DNA of 64,000 nt from contig NZ_CP053564.1 in assembly GCF_013155125.1 (NCBI RefSeq), forward strand, positions 2,859,501 through 2,923,500, read 5' to 3'. The DNA is from Pseudonocardia broussonetiae (lineage in GTDB: Bacteria; Actinomycetota; Actinomycetes; Mycobacteriales; Pseudonocardiaceae). The position numbers and the translations under genes were made by a program. This document shows, piece after piece, positions 8,512 to 16,998 of the stretch (the first letter of the stretch is position 1; each line of letters begins with the position of its first letter). The notes under the pieces are model-generated. The model ran no database searches. It saw nothing but the letters and a program-made list of their open reading frames with translations, and was not told the DNA's origin.

Positions 8512-9851
8512 ACGGGAACGCGGTGCGGGTCGCACTGCTGGGCTGCGGCACCGTCGGGGGCGAGATCGTGCGGCTGCTGCGCGAGCAGGCGGGGGAGCTG
8601 GCCGCGCGGGCCGGGGCCCCGGTCGAGCTCGTCGGCGTGGCCGTGCGGCGCCCGCACAAGCACCCCGAGCTCGGCGACCTGCTCACCACCGACGCCACGG
8701 CGCTGGCCACGCGCGAGGACGTCGACGTGGTCGTCGAGGTGATCGGCGGCATCGAGCCCGCGCGCACCCTGCTGCTGGAGGCGCTCAAGGCCGGCAAGTC
8801 GGTGGTCACGGCCAACAAGGCGCTGCTCGCCGAGGAGGGCGCGGCGCTGGCCGAGGCCGCCGACGCGTCGGGCGTCGACCTGTTCTACGAGGCCTCGGTC
8901 GCCGGCGCGATCCCGCTGCTGCGGCCGCTGCGCGAGAGCCTGGCCGGCGACCGCATCACCCGCGTCGCCGGCATCGTCAACGGCACCACCAACTTCATCC
9001 TCTCCGCGATGACGGAGTCGGGCGCCGGCTACGCCGACGCGCTGGAGGAGGCCACCCGGCTCGGCTACGCCGAGGCCGACCCGAGCGCCGACGTCGATGG
9101 CTACGACGCCGCGTCCAAGGCCGCCATCCTCGCGACGCTGGCCTTCCACACCCGCGTCACGGCCGCCGACGTGCACTGCGAGGGCATCCGGCACGTCACC
9201 GCGTCGGACATCGCGGCCGCGCGCGGCATCGGCTGCGTGATCAAGCTGCTGGCGATCTGCGAGCGCACGCCCGCCACGCCCGACACCCCGGAGTCGGTGT
9301 CGGCCCGCGTCTACCCGGCGATGATCCCCGCCACGCACCCGCTGGCCGCCGTCGACGGCGCGTTCAACGCCGTGTTCGTCGAGGCCGAGGCCGCGGGGCA
9401 GCTCATGTTCTACGGCCAGGGCGCGGGCGGCGCGCCCACCGCGAGCGCCGTGCTCGGCGACCTCGTCGCCGTCGCGCGCAACCGCGTGCACGGCGGGCGC
9501 GGTGCGCGCGAGTCGGCCTACGCCCGCCTGCCCGTGCTGCCGATCGGCGCGGTCGCCACCCGCTACCACGTGAGCCTCGAGGTGGCCGACCGCGCGGGCG
9601 TGCTGGCGGCCATCGCGGGGGAGTTCTCCGCGCAGGGCGTCAGCATCGCCGCGGTGCGCCAGACCGGCGGTGTCGCCGACTCCGCCGGAGCCGACACGGT
9701 CAGCGCCGCGCGGCTCGTCGTCGTCACGCACGCGGCCCCGGAGGCGGCGCTCGCCGCCACGGTCCGGGTGCTGGCCGGGCTCGACGCCGTGCACGCCGTC
9801 GACAGCGTGCTGCGCGTCGAGGACCTCGGACGAAAGGGCGTTGCCCCGTGA
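8508..9851 (+). CDS. hom: Homoserine dehydrogenase
   Basis: Reduces aspartate semialdehyde to homoserine with NAD(P)H, at the branch to threonine and methionine. The 447-residue protein has a Rossmann nucleotide site LGCGTVGG at about 11-18, the catalytic region with [14 protein letters not shown] and [20 protein letters not shown], and a C-terminal ACT domain (about 355-447, beginning [21 protein letters not shown]). The ACT domain points to feedback control by threonine, as known for this family. GTG at 8508 follows GAGGAG. It is coupled upstream by a micro-ORF and downstream directly to thrC by a GTGA overlap. Confidence 0.96.
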   Translation: MNGNAVRVALLGCGTVGGEIVRLLREQAGELAARAGAPVELVGVAVRRPHKHPELGDLLTTDATALATREDVDVVVEVIGGIEPARTLLLEALKAGKSVVTANKALLAEEGAALAEAADASGVDLFYEASVAGAIPLLRPLRESLAGDRITRVAGIVNGTTNFILSAMTESGAGYADALEEATRLGYAEADPSADVDGYDAASKAAILATLAFHTRVTAADVHCEGIRHVTASDIAAARGIGCVIKLLAICERTPATPDTPESVSARVYPAMIPATHPLAAVDGAFNAVFVEAEAAGQLMFYGQGAGGAPTASAVLGDLVAVARNRVHGGRGARESAYARLPVLPIGAVATRYHVSLEVADRAGVLAAIAGEFSAQGVSIAAVRQTGGVADSAGADTVSAARLVVVTHAAPEAALAATVRVLAGLDAVHAVDSVLRVEDLGRKGVAP

Positions 9852-10951
9852 CCTCCCCCTCCGCGACCACCCCGCTCGCCCCGGTGGGGCGGTCGACCCG
9901 CTGGCCGGGCGTCATCGAGGCGTTCCGCGACCGGATGCCGGTCGAGCCGGGCTGGACCGTCGTCACGCTCGGGGAGGGCGGCACGCCGCTGCTCCCGGCG
10001 CCGCACCTGTCGCAGCTGACCGGCTGCGAGGTGTTCCTCAAGGTCGACGGCGCCAACCCCACGGGCTCGTTCAAGGACCGCGGGATGACGATGGCGGTCA
10101 CCGACGCGCTCGCCCAGGGCAAACAGGGCGTGATCTGCGCGTCCACCGGCAACACCTCCGCGTCGGCCGCCGCGTACGCCGCCCGCGCGGGCATGACCTG
10201 CGCCGTCCTCGTGCCGCAGGGCAAGATCGCGCTCGGCAAGCTCGCGCAGGCCGTGGCGCACGGGGCGCGGATCGTGCAGGTCCAGGGCAACTTCGACGAC
10301 TGCCTGGAGCTCGCGCGCAAGACCGCGGCCGAGTACCCGGTGGCCGCGCTGGTCAACTCCGTGAACCCGACCCGGATCGCCGGGCAGGCGAGCGCGGCGT
10401 ACGAGATCTGCGACGAGCTCGGCCGCGCGCCCGACGTCCACTGCCTGCCGGTCGGCAACGCGGGCAACATCACCGCCTACTGGGCCGGCTACCGCGCCTA
10501 CGCCGCCGACGGGCTGATCGACTCCCCGCCGCGGATGTTCGGCTACCAGGCCGCGGGCGCCGCGCCCCTCGTGCACGGCGCGCCCGTGAAGAACCCGGAG
10601 ACGATCGCCACGGCCATCCGGATCGGGTCGCCCGCGTCCTGGGCGCAGGCGCAGACCGCCCGCGAGGAGTCCGACGGGCGCTTCGCCGCCGTCACCGACG
10701 AGGAGATCCTCGACGCCTACCTGCTGCTGTCCTCCCGCGAGGCGGTGTTCGTCGAGCCCGCGTCGGCGGCGAGCGTCGCGGGGCTGCTGCAGTCCGGCGC
10801 CGACGGAACGCTGCCGCGCGGCTCCCTGGTGGTGTGCACCGTCACGGGGCACGGTCTCAAGGACCCCGACACGGCGCTGCTCACGGCGCCCGCGCCGACG
10901 GTCATCCCCATCGACCCGAGCGCCGTCGCCGACGCGCTGGAGCTGCGTTGA
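9848..10951 (+). CDS. thrC: Threonine synthase
   Basis: PLP-dependent enzyme converting O-phosphohomoserine to threonine and phosphate. At 367 residues it is of the short actinobacterial type. The PLP Lys is K76 in [11 protein letters not shown]; the glycine-rich phosphate loop is PVGNAGN near residue 200; [17 protein letters not shown] also matches the fold-type II signature. The GTG start overlaps the hom stop as GTGA. Its own TGA overlaps the ATG of a 14-codon ORF that ends on the thrB start, so hom, thrC and thrB form one coupled translational series. Confidence 0.96.
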   Translation: MTSPSATTPLAPVGRSTRWPGVIEAFRDRMPVEPGWTVVTLGEGGTPLLPAPHLSQLTGCEVFLKVDGANPTGSFKDRGMTMAVTDALAQGKQGVICASTGNTSASAAAYAARAGMTCAVLVPQGKIALGKLAQAVAHGARIVQVQGNFDDCLELARKTAAEYPVAALVNSVNPTRIAGQASAAYEICDELGRAPDVHCLPVGNAGNITAYWAGYRAYAADGLIDSPPRMFGYQAAGAAPLVHGAPVKNPETIATAIRIGSPASWAQAQTAREESDGRFAAVTDEEILDAYLLLSSREAVFVEPASAASVAGLLQSGADGTLPRGSLVVCTVTGHGLKDPDTALLTAPAPTVIPIDPSAVADALELR

Positions 10952-10995
10952 TGCGCCCTGCCCCGGTGTCCCGTCCGCTGACGGACCTCGTCTGA
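10951..10995 (+). CDS. Bridging micro-ORF between thrC and thrB (14 aa)
   Basis: ATG at 10951 shares its A with the thrC stop (TGATG). The frame encodes [14 protein letters not shown] and stops at TGA 10993-10995, whose A is the first base of the thrB ATG (again TGATG). thrB has only a weak purine-rich site before it, so reinitiation from this ORF would be a natural route for thrB translation. Expression is inferred, not shown. Confidence 0.38.
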   Translation: MRPAPVSRPLTDLV

Positions 10996-11897
10996 TGGGC
11001 AGGCCCCGTCAGGTCCGCGTCCGCGTGCCGGCGTCGTCGGCCAACCTCGGCCCCGGGTTCGACTCCCTCGGCCTCGCCCTGGGCCTCTACGACGAGGTCG
11101 AGGCGTGCGCGGCCGACGACGGCGTCGCCGTCGAGGTGGTCGGCGAGGGCGCGGGCCAGGTGCCCTGCGACGACCGGCACCTCGTCGTCCGCGCCATGCG
11201 CACCGCCTGGAACATCACCGGCGACGCGCCCGCGGGCTTGCGGCTGCGCTGCGTCAACGCCATCCCGCACTCGCGCGGGCTCGGCAGCTCCGCCGCGGCC
11301 GCGGTGGCCGGGGCCGTCGCCGCCGTCGTGCTCGCGGGCCGCGACGTCGAGCTCGAGCGCGACACGCTGCTGCAGGTCACGGCCGGTATGGAGGGGCACG
11401 CCGACAACGCGGCGGCCAGCCTGCTCGGCGGGTTCGTCATCGCCTGGGAGACCGTCGGGAATACCGCGGGGCGCTTCCACGCTGTACGGCTCGACGCGCA
11501 CCCGGGCATCCACCCCGTGGCGCTCGTCGCGGGGACGGAGTCGTCGACCTCGACGACCCGCGGCCTGCTGCCCGACCGGGTCCCCCTGGTCGACGCCGCC
11601 TTCACCGGCAGTCGCACCGCCCTGTCGGTGCTGGCGTTCACGCAGCGCCCCGAGCTGCTGCTTCCCGCCACCGAGGACCGCCTGCACCAGGGCTACCGGC
11701 GTCCGGCGTACCCGGACTCGGCCGACCTGGTCGACGCGCTGCGCGCCCACGGCGTCCCGGCCGCCATCTCCGGTGCCGGGCCCACCGTGCTCGCCCTCAC
11801 CACCGACGGCACCCTGCCCGCGGGCCTGGACCTGCACGGCTTCTCCACGCTGCCGCTGCCCGTCGACACGGTCGGTGCGCAGGTGGAGATCGACTGA
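10995..11897 (+). CDS. thrB: Homoserine kinase
   Basis: GHMP-family kinase that phosphorylates homoserine with ATP, feeding threonine synthase. The 300-residue protein has the N-terminal strand VRVPASSANLGPGFDSLG, the ATP-binding motif PHSRGLGSSAAAAVAGAVA near residue 92 and the C-terminal GHMP segment AAISGAGPTVLAL. It is the last gene of the argS-thrB run and is followed by the rho leader. A TTGCCG/TAGTCT promoter-like pair appears shortly after its stop. Confidence 0.96.
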   Translation: MGRPRQVRVRVPASSANLGPGFDSLGLALGLYDEVEACAADDGVAVEVVGEGAGQVPCDDRHLVVRAMRTAWNITGDAPAGLRLRCVNAIPHSRGLGSSAAAAVAGAVAAVVLAGRDVELERDTLLQVTAGMEGHADNAAASLLGGFVIAWETVGNTAGRFHAVRLDAHPGIHPVALVAGTESSTSTTRGLLPDRVPLVDAAFTGSRTALSVLAFTQRPELLLPATEDRLHQGYRRPAYPDSADLVDALRAHGVPAAISGAGPTVLALTTDGTLPAGLDLHGFSTLPLPVDTVGAQVEID

Positions 11898-12240
11898 GGG
11901 TCCGCCACGCCGGGGGTGGTGGTTGCCGTGACCAGCGGGGGAGTCTAGTCTCGGCCACGCAACGGCGATCCACGCGTCTTCCGCGTGGCCACTCGGGCCA
12001 TCTGCGCAACCCCGGCACCCAGGTCCACACCGGACCAGTGCTGGAGCCAGACCCGCGCCCGGCCCCGAGCGGCCGCCCCCGCGAACAGTCGCAGCGATCG
12101 TCGCCCCTGCCTGTCGGGGCGGCCGTGAGGTCCGATGGCCCTCGATCCGTAGACCGACATGTCGTCCGGCACACCGTCCGGGCGAGTGTGTGACATCCGC
12201 TGACCAGGGCATGAGACCCGGTCGGTCAGGAAGGACATCT
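11898..12240 (+). promoter_or_regulatory. rho promoter and long 5' leader
   Basis: This 343-bp gap contains no convincing gene. A promoter-like pair, TTGCCG (11923-11928) and TAGTCT (11946-11951) with a 17-bp spacer, would start transcription near 11958 and give a 5' leader of about 280 nt. Early in that leader CCACGCG (11970-11976) and CGCGTGG (11982-11988) form a perfect 7-bp hairpin with a TCTTC loop. Near the end CAGGAAGG (12229-12236) is the ribosome-binding site for rho. Long leaders are known for autoregulated rho genes in other bacteria; autoregulation here is inference. Confidence 0.45.
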
Positions 12241-14538
12241 GTGAGCGAGACCGATCTCGTCAGCACCGCGCCCGCCCGCAAGCGGGGCGGCCTCACCGGC
12301 ATGGTGCTGGCGGAGCTCCGCCAGCTGGCCGAGGAGCTGAACATCACCGGCACCACCGGGATGCGCAAGGGCGACCTCATCGCCGCCATCAAGGAGCGCC
12401 AGGGCGCGGCCCCGGCCCCCCAGCTGTCCCTCCCGGACAGCGCGGCCCCGGCCGCCACCCCGGCCACCCCGGCGCCCGCCGCCGAGGTCCCGGCCGCCGA
12501 GCCCGTGGTCGCCGAGGCCGCGCCCGCCGCGCCGGCGCCCACCACGCGCCGCCGCCGCACGGCGTCGCGCCCGGCCGGAGCGCCCGACGCGACGTCGGCG
12601 CCCGCCGCCGCGGCCCCGGTCGAGACCCCGGCCCCCGCGGCCGTCCCGGCCGCCGCCGAGCCGGCCCCGGTCGCCGAGCCGGCCCCGGTCGTGCCCGCCC
12701 CCGTCGCGGAGGCGCCGGTCGTCGAGGCCCCTGTGGTCGAGGCGCCGGTCGTCGAGGCTCCCGCCGTCGACCGGGCCCCGGCCACCAACGGGTCCGCCCC
12801 CGCGGCCGACACCGACGCCCCGTCCGAGGGCGGTGGCCGGCGCAGCCGCAGCCGCCGCGGCCGCGGCGCCGACCAGCAGGCCGAGCCCGTGGCCGCCGAC
12901 GCCGGCGAGTCCGGCGAGGTGGTGCGCGGCGGACGCAACCGCAACCGGCGCGACCAGAACGCCGGCCAGAACGCCGCGCAGAACACCGCGCAGAACGACG
13001 CCGTCCAGGCGCCCGCCGCCGCCGTCCAGGACGCCGCTCCCGCCACCACGCAGAACGGCAGCGCCGCGGCCCAGAACGGCGTGCAGAGCGGGCAGGGCGA
13101 CACCCGCGGCGACCGTGACCGGAACGACCGGGACCGTGCCGACCGCGACCGGGACCGCGACCGCGCCGACCGGGACCGCGCCGACCGCGACCGCGCCGAC
13201 CGCGACCGCGGCGGCAACGACAACCGCGGCCCGCGCGACAACCGTCCGGACGACGACGGCGACGAGGACGGCGACGGCCGCGGCCGCCGCGGTCGCCGCT
13301 TCCGCGACCGCCGGCGGGGCCGCGACCGCGACCGCACCGGGGGTGGCGCGGGCGGTGGCGGCGGCCAGGGCAACGTCGACACCGAGGTGCGCGACGACGA
13401 CGTGCTGCTGCCCGTCGCCGGCATCGTCGACATCCTGGACAACTACGCCTTCGTCCGGACCACGGGCTACCTCTCCGGCCCCACCGACTGCTACGTCTCG
13501 CTCTCGCTCGTGCGCAAGCACGGCCTGCGCCGCGGCGACGCGATCACCGGTGCGGTCCGCGAGAGCCGCGAGGGCGAGCAGTCGCGCCAGAAGTTCAACC
13601 CGCTCGTCCGCGTCGACACCATCAACGGGCAGGACCCGGAGGCGTCGCGCCACCGAGCGGAGTTCACCAAGCTCACGCCGCTCTACCCGAACGACCGGCT
13701 GCGCCTCGAGACCGAGTCGCACATCATGACCACGCGGATCATCGACCTGGTCATGCCGATCGGGAAGGGCCAGCGCGCGCTCATCGTCAGCCCGCCCAAG
13801 GCCGGCAAGACGATGGTGCTCCAGGCGATCGCCAACGCGATCACCACGAACAACCCGGAGTGCCACCTCATGGTCGTCCTCGTGGACGAGCGGCCGGAGG
13901 AGGTCACCGACATGACCCGGTCGGTGAAGGGCGAGGTCATCGCCTCCACCTTCGACCGCCCGGCCACCGACCACACCACGGTCGCCGAGCTCGCCATCGA
14001 GCGCGCGAAGCGCCTGGTGGAGATGGGCCACGACGTCGTCGTGCTGCTCGACTCGATCACCCGCCTGGGCCGCGCCTACAACCTGGCCGCACCCGCGTCG
14101 GGCCGGATCCTGTCCGGTGGTGTCGACTCCACGGCGCTCTACCCGCCCAAGCGCTTCCTCGGCGCCGCGCGCAACATCGAGAACGGTGGCTCGCTCACCA
14201 TCCTCGCCACCGCGCTCGTCGAGACCGGGTCCACGATGGACACGGTGATCTTCGAGGAGTTCAAGGGCACCGGCAACGCCGAGCTCAAGCTCGACCGCCG
14301 CATCGCCGACAAGCGCGTCTTCCCCGCCGTCGACGTCGGCGACTCGGGCACCCGCAAGGAGGAGCTGCTGCTCTCGCCCGACGAGCTGGCCGTCATGGTC
14401 AAGCTGCGCCGCGTGCTCTCGGCGCTGGACGACCAGCAGGCCATCGACCTGCTGCTCACCCAGCTCAAGAAGACCCGCACCAACATCGAGTTCCTCATGC
14501 AGGTCGCCAAGGGCCTGCCGGTCGGGAACGACGACTGA
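12241..14538 (+). CDS. rho: Transcription termination factor Rho with long RD/AP-rich insertion
   Basis: Hexameric RNA helicase that ends transcription; 765 residues from the GTG at 12241, which follows a good ribosome-binding site. A Rho_N domain (about 19-60, [12 protein letters not shown]) is followed by some 310 residues of low complexity: Ala/Pro-rich, then VEAP repeats, Gln/Asn-rich, and a charged run of DRDRAD-type repeats to about 370. Next come the RNA-binding cold-shock-like domain ([16 protein letters not shown]) and the RecA-like ATPase with Walker A SPPKAGKT near 517-524 and Walker [11 protein letters not shown]. Such insertions are known in high-GC actinobacterial Rho proteins and add RNA affinity. 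The motor core is intact to GLPVGNDD. Confidence 0.96.
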   Translation: MSETDLVSTAPARKRGGLTGMVLAELRQLAEELNITGTTGMRKGDLIAAIKERQGAAPAPQLSLPDSAAPAATPATPAPAAEVPAAEPVVAEAAPAAPAPTTRRRRTASRPAGAPDATSAPAAAAPVETPAPAAVPAAAEPAPVAEPAPVVPAPVAEAPVVEAPVVEAPVVEAPAVDRAPATNGSAPAADTDAPSEGGGRRSRSRRGRGADQQAEPVAADAGESGEVVRGGRNRNRRDQNAGQNAAQNTAQNDAVQAPAAAVQDAAPATTQNGSAAAQNGVQSGQGDTRGDRDRNDRDRADRDRDRDRADRDRADRDRADRDRGGNDNRGPRDNRPDDDGDEDGDGRGRRGRRFRDRRRGRDRDRTGGGAGGGGGQGNVDTEVRDDDVLLPVAGIVDILDNYAFVRTTGYLSGPTDCYVSLSLVRKHGLRRGDAITGAVRESREGEQSRQKFNPLVRVDTINGQDPEASRHRAEFTKLTPLYPNDRLRLETESHIMTTRIIDLVMPIGKGQRALIVSPPKAGKTMVLQAIANAITTNNPECHLMVVLVDERPEEVTDMTRSVKGEVIASTFDRPATDHTTVAELAIERAKRLVEMGHDVVVLLDSITRLGRAYNLAAPASGRILSGGVDSTALYPPKRFLGAARNIENGGSLTILATALVETGSTMDTVIFEEFKGTGNAELKLDRRIADKRVFPAVDVGDSGTRKEELLLSPDELAVMVKLRRVLSALDDQQAIDLLLTQLKKTRTNIEFLMQVAKGLPVGNDD

Positions 14539-14545
14539 CCCGCTG

Positions 14546-14571
14546 GGAATCAGGGGCCGGGGTGGATGGTT
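14546..14571 (+). promoter_or_regulatory. Sigma-R-type promoter of rpmE
   Basis: GGAAT (14546-14550), exactly 18 bp, then GTT (14569-14571) is a perfect match to the Streptomyces sigma-R consensus GGAAT-N18-GTT. Transcription would start near 14580, about 80 nt before the rpmE GTG. rpmE is a reported member of the S. coelicolor sigma-R disulfide-stress regulon, so site and target agree. The sigma factor itself is not in this window. Confidence 0.62.
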
Positions 14572-14614
14572 GAATGCTCTGTCTGGTTCAAGGACAGAGT
14601 CACGCTCCGGCCCC
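14553..14614 (+). other. Nested inverted repeats in the rho-rpmE gap
   Basis: An outer 8-bp pair, GGGGCCGG (14553-14560) and CCGGCCCC (14607-14614), encloses an inner 7-bp hairpin CTCTGTC (14577-14583) / GACAGAG (14593-14599). It can act as the rho terminator, or its 3' part can fold in the rpmE leader. The outer left arm lies within the spacer of the sigma-R-type promoter, so a transcript started there would keep only the inner hairpin. Confidence 0.45.
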
Positions 14615-14662
14615 GGTTCACCTCGTCAGCGAGGACCCGGCGCCACTTCGAGAGGAACCACC

Positions 14663-14878
14663 GTGCGATCTGGCATCCACCCCGAGTACGTCACCACCCA
14701 GGTGACCTGCAGCTGCGGCAACTCGTTCACCACGCGCAGCACCAAGACTAGCGGCTCGATCGTCGCCGAGACCTGCTCCGCCTGCCACCCGTTCTACACG
14801 GGCAAGCAGCGGATCCTGGACTCCGGTGGCCGCGTGGCGCGCTTCGAGGCGCGCTACGGCAAGCGGGCCGGCAAGTAG
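14663..14878 (+). CDS. rpmE: 50S ribosomal protein L31, zinc-binding type
   Basis: A 71-residue ribosomal protein. The start is the GTG at 14663, giving M-R-S-G-I-H-P-E-Y, the standard L31 N-terminus; longer frames upstream run through the promoter. The zinc ribbon is present as CSCGNSF (Cys-x-Cys) and later [12 protein letters not shown] (Cys-x-x-Cys), so this is the C+ form, which can be swapped for a C- paralog under zinc limitation in some bacteria. It sits between rho and prfA, the normal actinobacterial order, behind a sigma-R-type promoter and ahead of a strong terminator. Confidence 0.96.
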   Translation: MRSGIHPEYVTTQVTCSCGNSFTTRSTKTSGSIVAETCSACHPFYTGKQRILDSGGRVARFEARYGKRAGK

Positions 14879-14886
14879 CTCCGCCG

Positions 14887-14917
14887 ACGGCGCCCACCCG
14901 ATCCGGGTGGGCGCCGT
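14887..14917 (+). terminator. Strong hairpin terminator after rpmE
   Basis: A perfect 13-bp stem (14887-14899 with 14905-14917) with a GATCC loop starts 8 nt after the rpmE stop. It is followed by GTTCG and no T-run. It separates rpmE from prfA. Confidence 0.75.
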
Positions 14918-14957
14918 TCGCATGTCACGAGGGACCGAGCCAGAGAGGGAGGCGACG

Positions 14958-16022
14958 ATGCCGGCACCGGCCGTCGACGCGCTGCTCGCCGAGCACGCCG
15001 AGCTGGAGCTGCGCCTCGCCGACCCGTCGATCCACGCCGACGCCGCGCTGGCCCGCAAGCTGGGCCGCCGCTACGCCGAGCTGGGCCCGGTGGTCGCCGC
15101 CGCGCGCGCTCTCGACGCCGCCCGCGACGACCTCGCCGCCGCCCGCGAGCTGGCGGCCGACGAGCCGTCCTTCGCCGCCGAGGCCGACGAGATCGCGGCC
15201 CACCTCCCCGCGCTGGAGACGCGCCTGGCCGAGCTGCTCGTGCCGCGCGACCCGCACGACGGCGACGACGTCGTCATGGAGGTCAAGTCCGGGGAGGGCG
15301 GCGAGGAGTCGGCGCTGTTCGCGGGCGACCTCGTCCGCATGTACACCCGGTACGCGGAGAAGCGCGGCTGGAAGACCGAGGTGCTCGACGCCACCGTCTC
15401 CGACCTCGGCGGCTACAAGGACATCACGCTGATCCTGCGCTCCCGGACCCCCGAGCCCGACGGCGTGTGGAGCGCGCTGAAGTTCGAGGGCGGCGTGCAC
15501 CGCGTGCAGCGGGTGCCGGTCACCGAGTCGCAGGGCCGCATCCACACCTCCGCGGCCGGCGTGCTCGTGTACCCCGACACCGGCGAGGACGCCGACGTCG
15601 AGATCGACGAGAAGGACCTGCGCGTCGACGTCTTCCGCTCCTCGGGGCACGGCGGCCAGAGCGTCAACACCACCGACTCGGCCGTGCGCATCACGCACCA
15701 GCCCAGCGGCATCGTCGTGAGCTGCCAGAACGAGCGCAGCCAGCTGCAGAACCGCGCCCGCGCGATGGAGGTGCTCCGCTCGCGGCTGCAGGCGCAGCAC
15801 GAGGCGGAGCTCGCCGCGGAGGCGTCGGCGGAGCGGCGGTCGCAGGTGCGCACGGTCGACCGCTCGGAGCGCATCCGCACCTACAACTTCCCGGAGAACC
15901 GCATCTCCGACCACCGCGTCGGCTACAAGGCGCACAACCTGAGCACGGTGCTCGACGGCGAGCTCGACGACCTGCTCACCGCGCTCACGGCGGCCGACCG
16001 CGCGGATCAGCTCAGCTCGTGA
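14958..16022 (+). CDS. prfA: Peptide chain release factor 1
   Basis: Recognises UAA and UAG stop codons and triggers peptide release. The 354-residue protein starts at ATG 14958 after GGGAGG. The GGQ loop ([14 protein letters not shown]) is intact, and the codon-recognition tripeptide is PVT in [14 protein letters not shown], the variant of PAT seen in RF1 rather than the SPF of RF2. The C-terminus [19 protein letters not shown] is also typical. It is followed by prmC, whose product methylates the GGQ glutamine. The gap between them holds a perfect hairpin and a bridging micro-ORF. Confidence 0.97.
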   Translation: MPAPAVDALLAEHAELELRLADPSIHADAALARKLGRRYAELGPVVAAARALDAARDDLAAARELAADEPSFAAEADEIAAHLPALETRLAELLVPRDPHDGDDVVMEVKSGEGGEESALFAGDLVRMYTRYAEKRGWKTEVLDATVSDLGGYKDITLILRSRTPEPDGVWSALKFEGGVHRVQRVPVTESQGRIHTSAAGVLVYPDTGEDADVEIDEKDLRVDVFRSSGHGGQSVNTTDSAVRITHQPSGIVVSCQNERSQLQNRARAMEVLRSRLQAQHEAELAAEASAERRSQVRTVDRSERIRTYNFPENRISDHRVGYKAHNLSTVLDGELDDLLTALTAADRADQLSS

Positions 16023-16108
16023 TCTCGCCGGCGCACTGCAGGAAAGCCACGTTCACGCCATCTGGTTGCGTGAACGTGGCTTTCCTGCAACGGAGGGCGG
16101 CCCGGTGA
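16019..16108 (+). CDS. Bridging micro-ORF between prfA and prmC (29 aa), through a hairpin
   Basis: GTG at 16019 overlaps the prfA stop as GTGA. The frame is open for 29 codons, starting [12 protein letters not shown] and ending FLQRRAAR, and stops at TGA 16106-16108, which overlaps the prmC GTG as GTGA. The prmC ribosome-binding site GGAGGG (16092-16097) lies inside. The whole 22-bp inverted repeat is read through in frame. Whether it is translated is unknown; the geometry repeats that seen three times in the threonine operon. Confidence 0.33.
   Translation: MISPAHCRKATFTPSGCVNVAFLQRRAAR
16037..16089. repeat. Perfect 22-bp inverted repeat between prfA and prmC
   Basis: The arms 16037-16058 and 16068-16089 are exact reverse complements, 22 bp each, with a 9-nt loop CATCTGGTT. 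The arm reads TGCAGGAAAGCCACG and continues TTCACGC. It is AT-richer than its surroundings and lies wholly between the prfA stop and the prmC ribosome-binding site. It could be an intrinsic terminator or attenuator, or one copy of a dispersed palindromic element. I found no second copy in this window. Confidence 0.75.
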
Positions 16109-16968
16109 GCCGTCAGCCGCTGCGACTGGCCATCGCCGAGGCCGAGCGCCTGCTGGCCGCCGCGGGGGTGTCCTCGCCCCGGGTCGACGCGGAGCTCCTC
16201 GCCGCGCACGTCGTCGGCGTCGAGCGCGGGCGGCTGATGCTGCACCCGCTCGTCGACCCGCCGGTGGTGGAGGCGCTGCGGCAGCTCGTCGTCCGCCGGG
16301 CCGCCCGCGAGCCGCTGCAGCACCTGCTGGGCACCGCGGTGCTGGGCCCGGTCGAGGTGGCCGTCGGGCCGGGCGTGTTCACCCCGCGCCCGGAGACCGA
16401 GCTGCTGCTGGAGTGGGGGCTCCGGGCGATCGCCGGCGTCGCGTCGCCGCTGGTCGTCGACCTGTGCACCGGCACCGGCGCGCTCGCGCTGGCCGTGGCC
16501 GCGAGCCGGCCGGACGCGCAGGTGCACGCCGTCGAGGCCGACCCCGGTGCGCTGGTGTGGGCGCGGCACAACATCGCCGCGCACGGCGGCACGGTCACGC
16601 TGCACGCCGGTGACGTCCGGTGGAGCGACCTGCTGCTCGACCTGGAGTCCCACGTCGACCTCGTGCTGTGCAACCCGCCCTACGTCCCCGACGACACGGA
16701 GCTGCCGCCCGAGGTCACCGAGTGGGACCCGCCCGGCGCGGTGTTCGGCGGGCCGGACGGCCTGGAGATCATCCGCGCGGTGATCGCCACCTCGGCGGGT
16801 CTGCTGCGCTACGGCGGCCACCTCGCGATCGAGCACGACGACACCCACGGCGAGGCCGTGCCCGCGCTGCTGCGCCGCCGCCGGGTGCTCACCGACGTCA
16901 CCGAGCACACCGACCTCACCGGCCGCCCCCGCTTCGCCACCGCCCGCCGGGTCGACGCCCCCGCCTGA
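16105..16968 (+). CDS. prmC: Release factor glutamine methyltransferase
   Basis: SAM-dependent enzyme that N5-methylates the glutamine of the GGQ loop of release factors. The 287-residue protein has an N-terminal helical domain (1-75) that docks the release factor. The Rossmann methyltransferase domain follows with FTPRPETELLLEW, the SAM site DLCTGTGALALAVA and the catalytic NPPY at 190-193. I start it at GTG 16105 after GGAGGG; an upstream in-frame ATG would begin inside the hairpin. It follows prfA, its substrate gene, as in most bacteria. Confidence 0.95.
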   Translation: MSRQPLRLAIAEAERLLAAAGVSSPRVDAELLAAHVVGVERGRLMLHPLVDPPVVEALRQLVVRRAAREPLQHLLGTAVLGPVEVAVGPGVFTPRPETELLLEWGLRAIAGVASPLVVDLCTGTGALALAVAASRPDAQVHAVEADPGALVWARHNIAAHGGTVTLHAGDVRWSDLLLDLESHVDLVLCNPPYVPDDTELPPEVTEWDPPGAVFGGPDGLEIIRAVIATSAGLLRYGGHLAIEHDDTHGEAVPALLRRRRVLTDVTEHTDLTGRPRFATARRVDAPA

Positions 16969-16998
16969 GGCCGCGGGCGCCCCTCGTAGGCTCGCGCC

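Noticed and set aside
13120..13340. Simple-sequence repeat of GACCGCGAC type as a separate element
   Set aside because: It encodes the charged DRDRAD block of Rho, a normal feature of actinobacterial Rho proteins.
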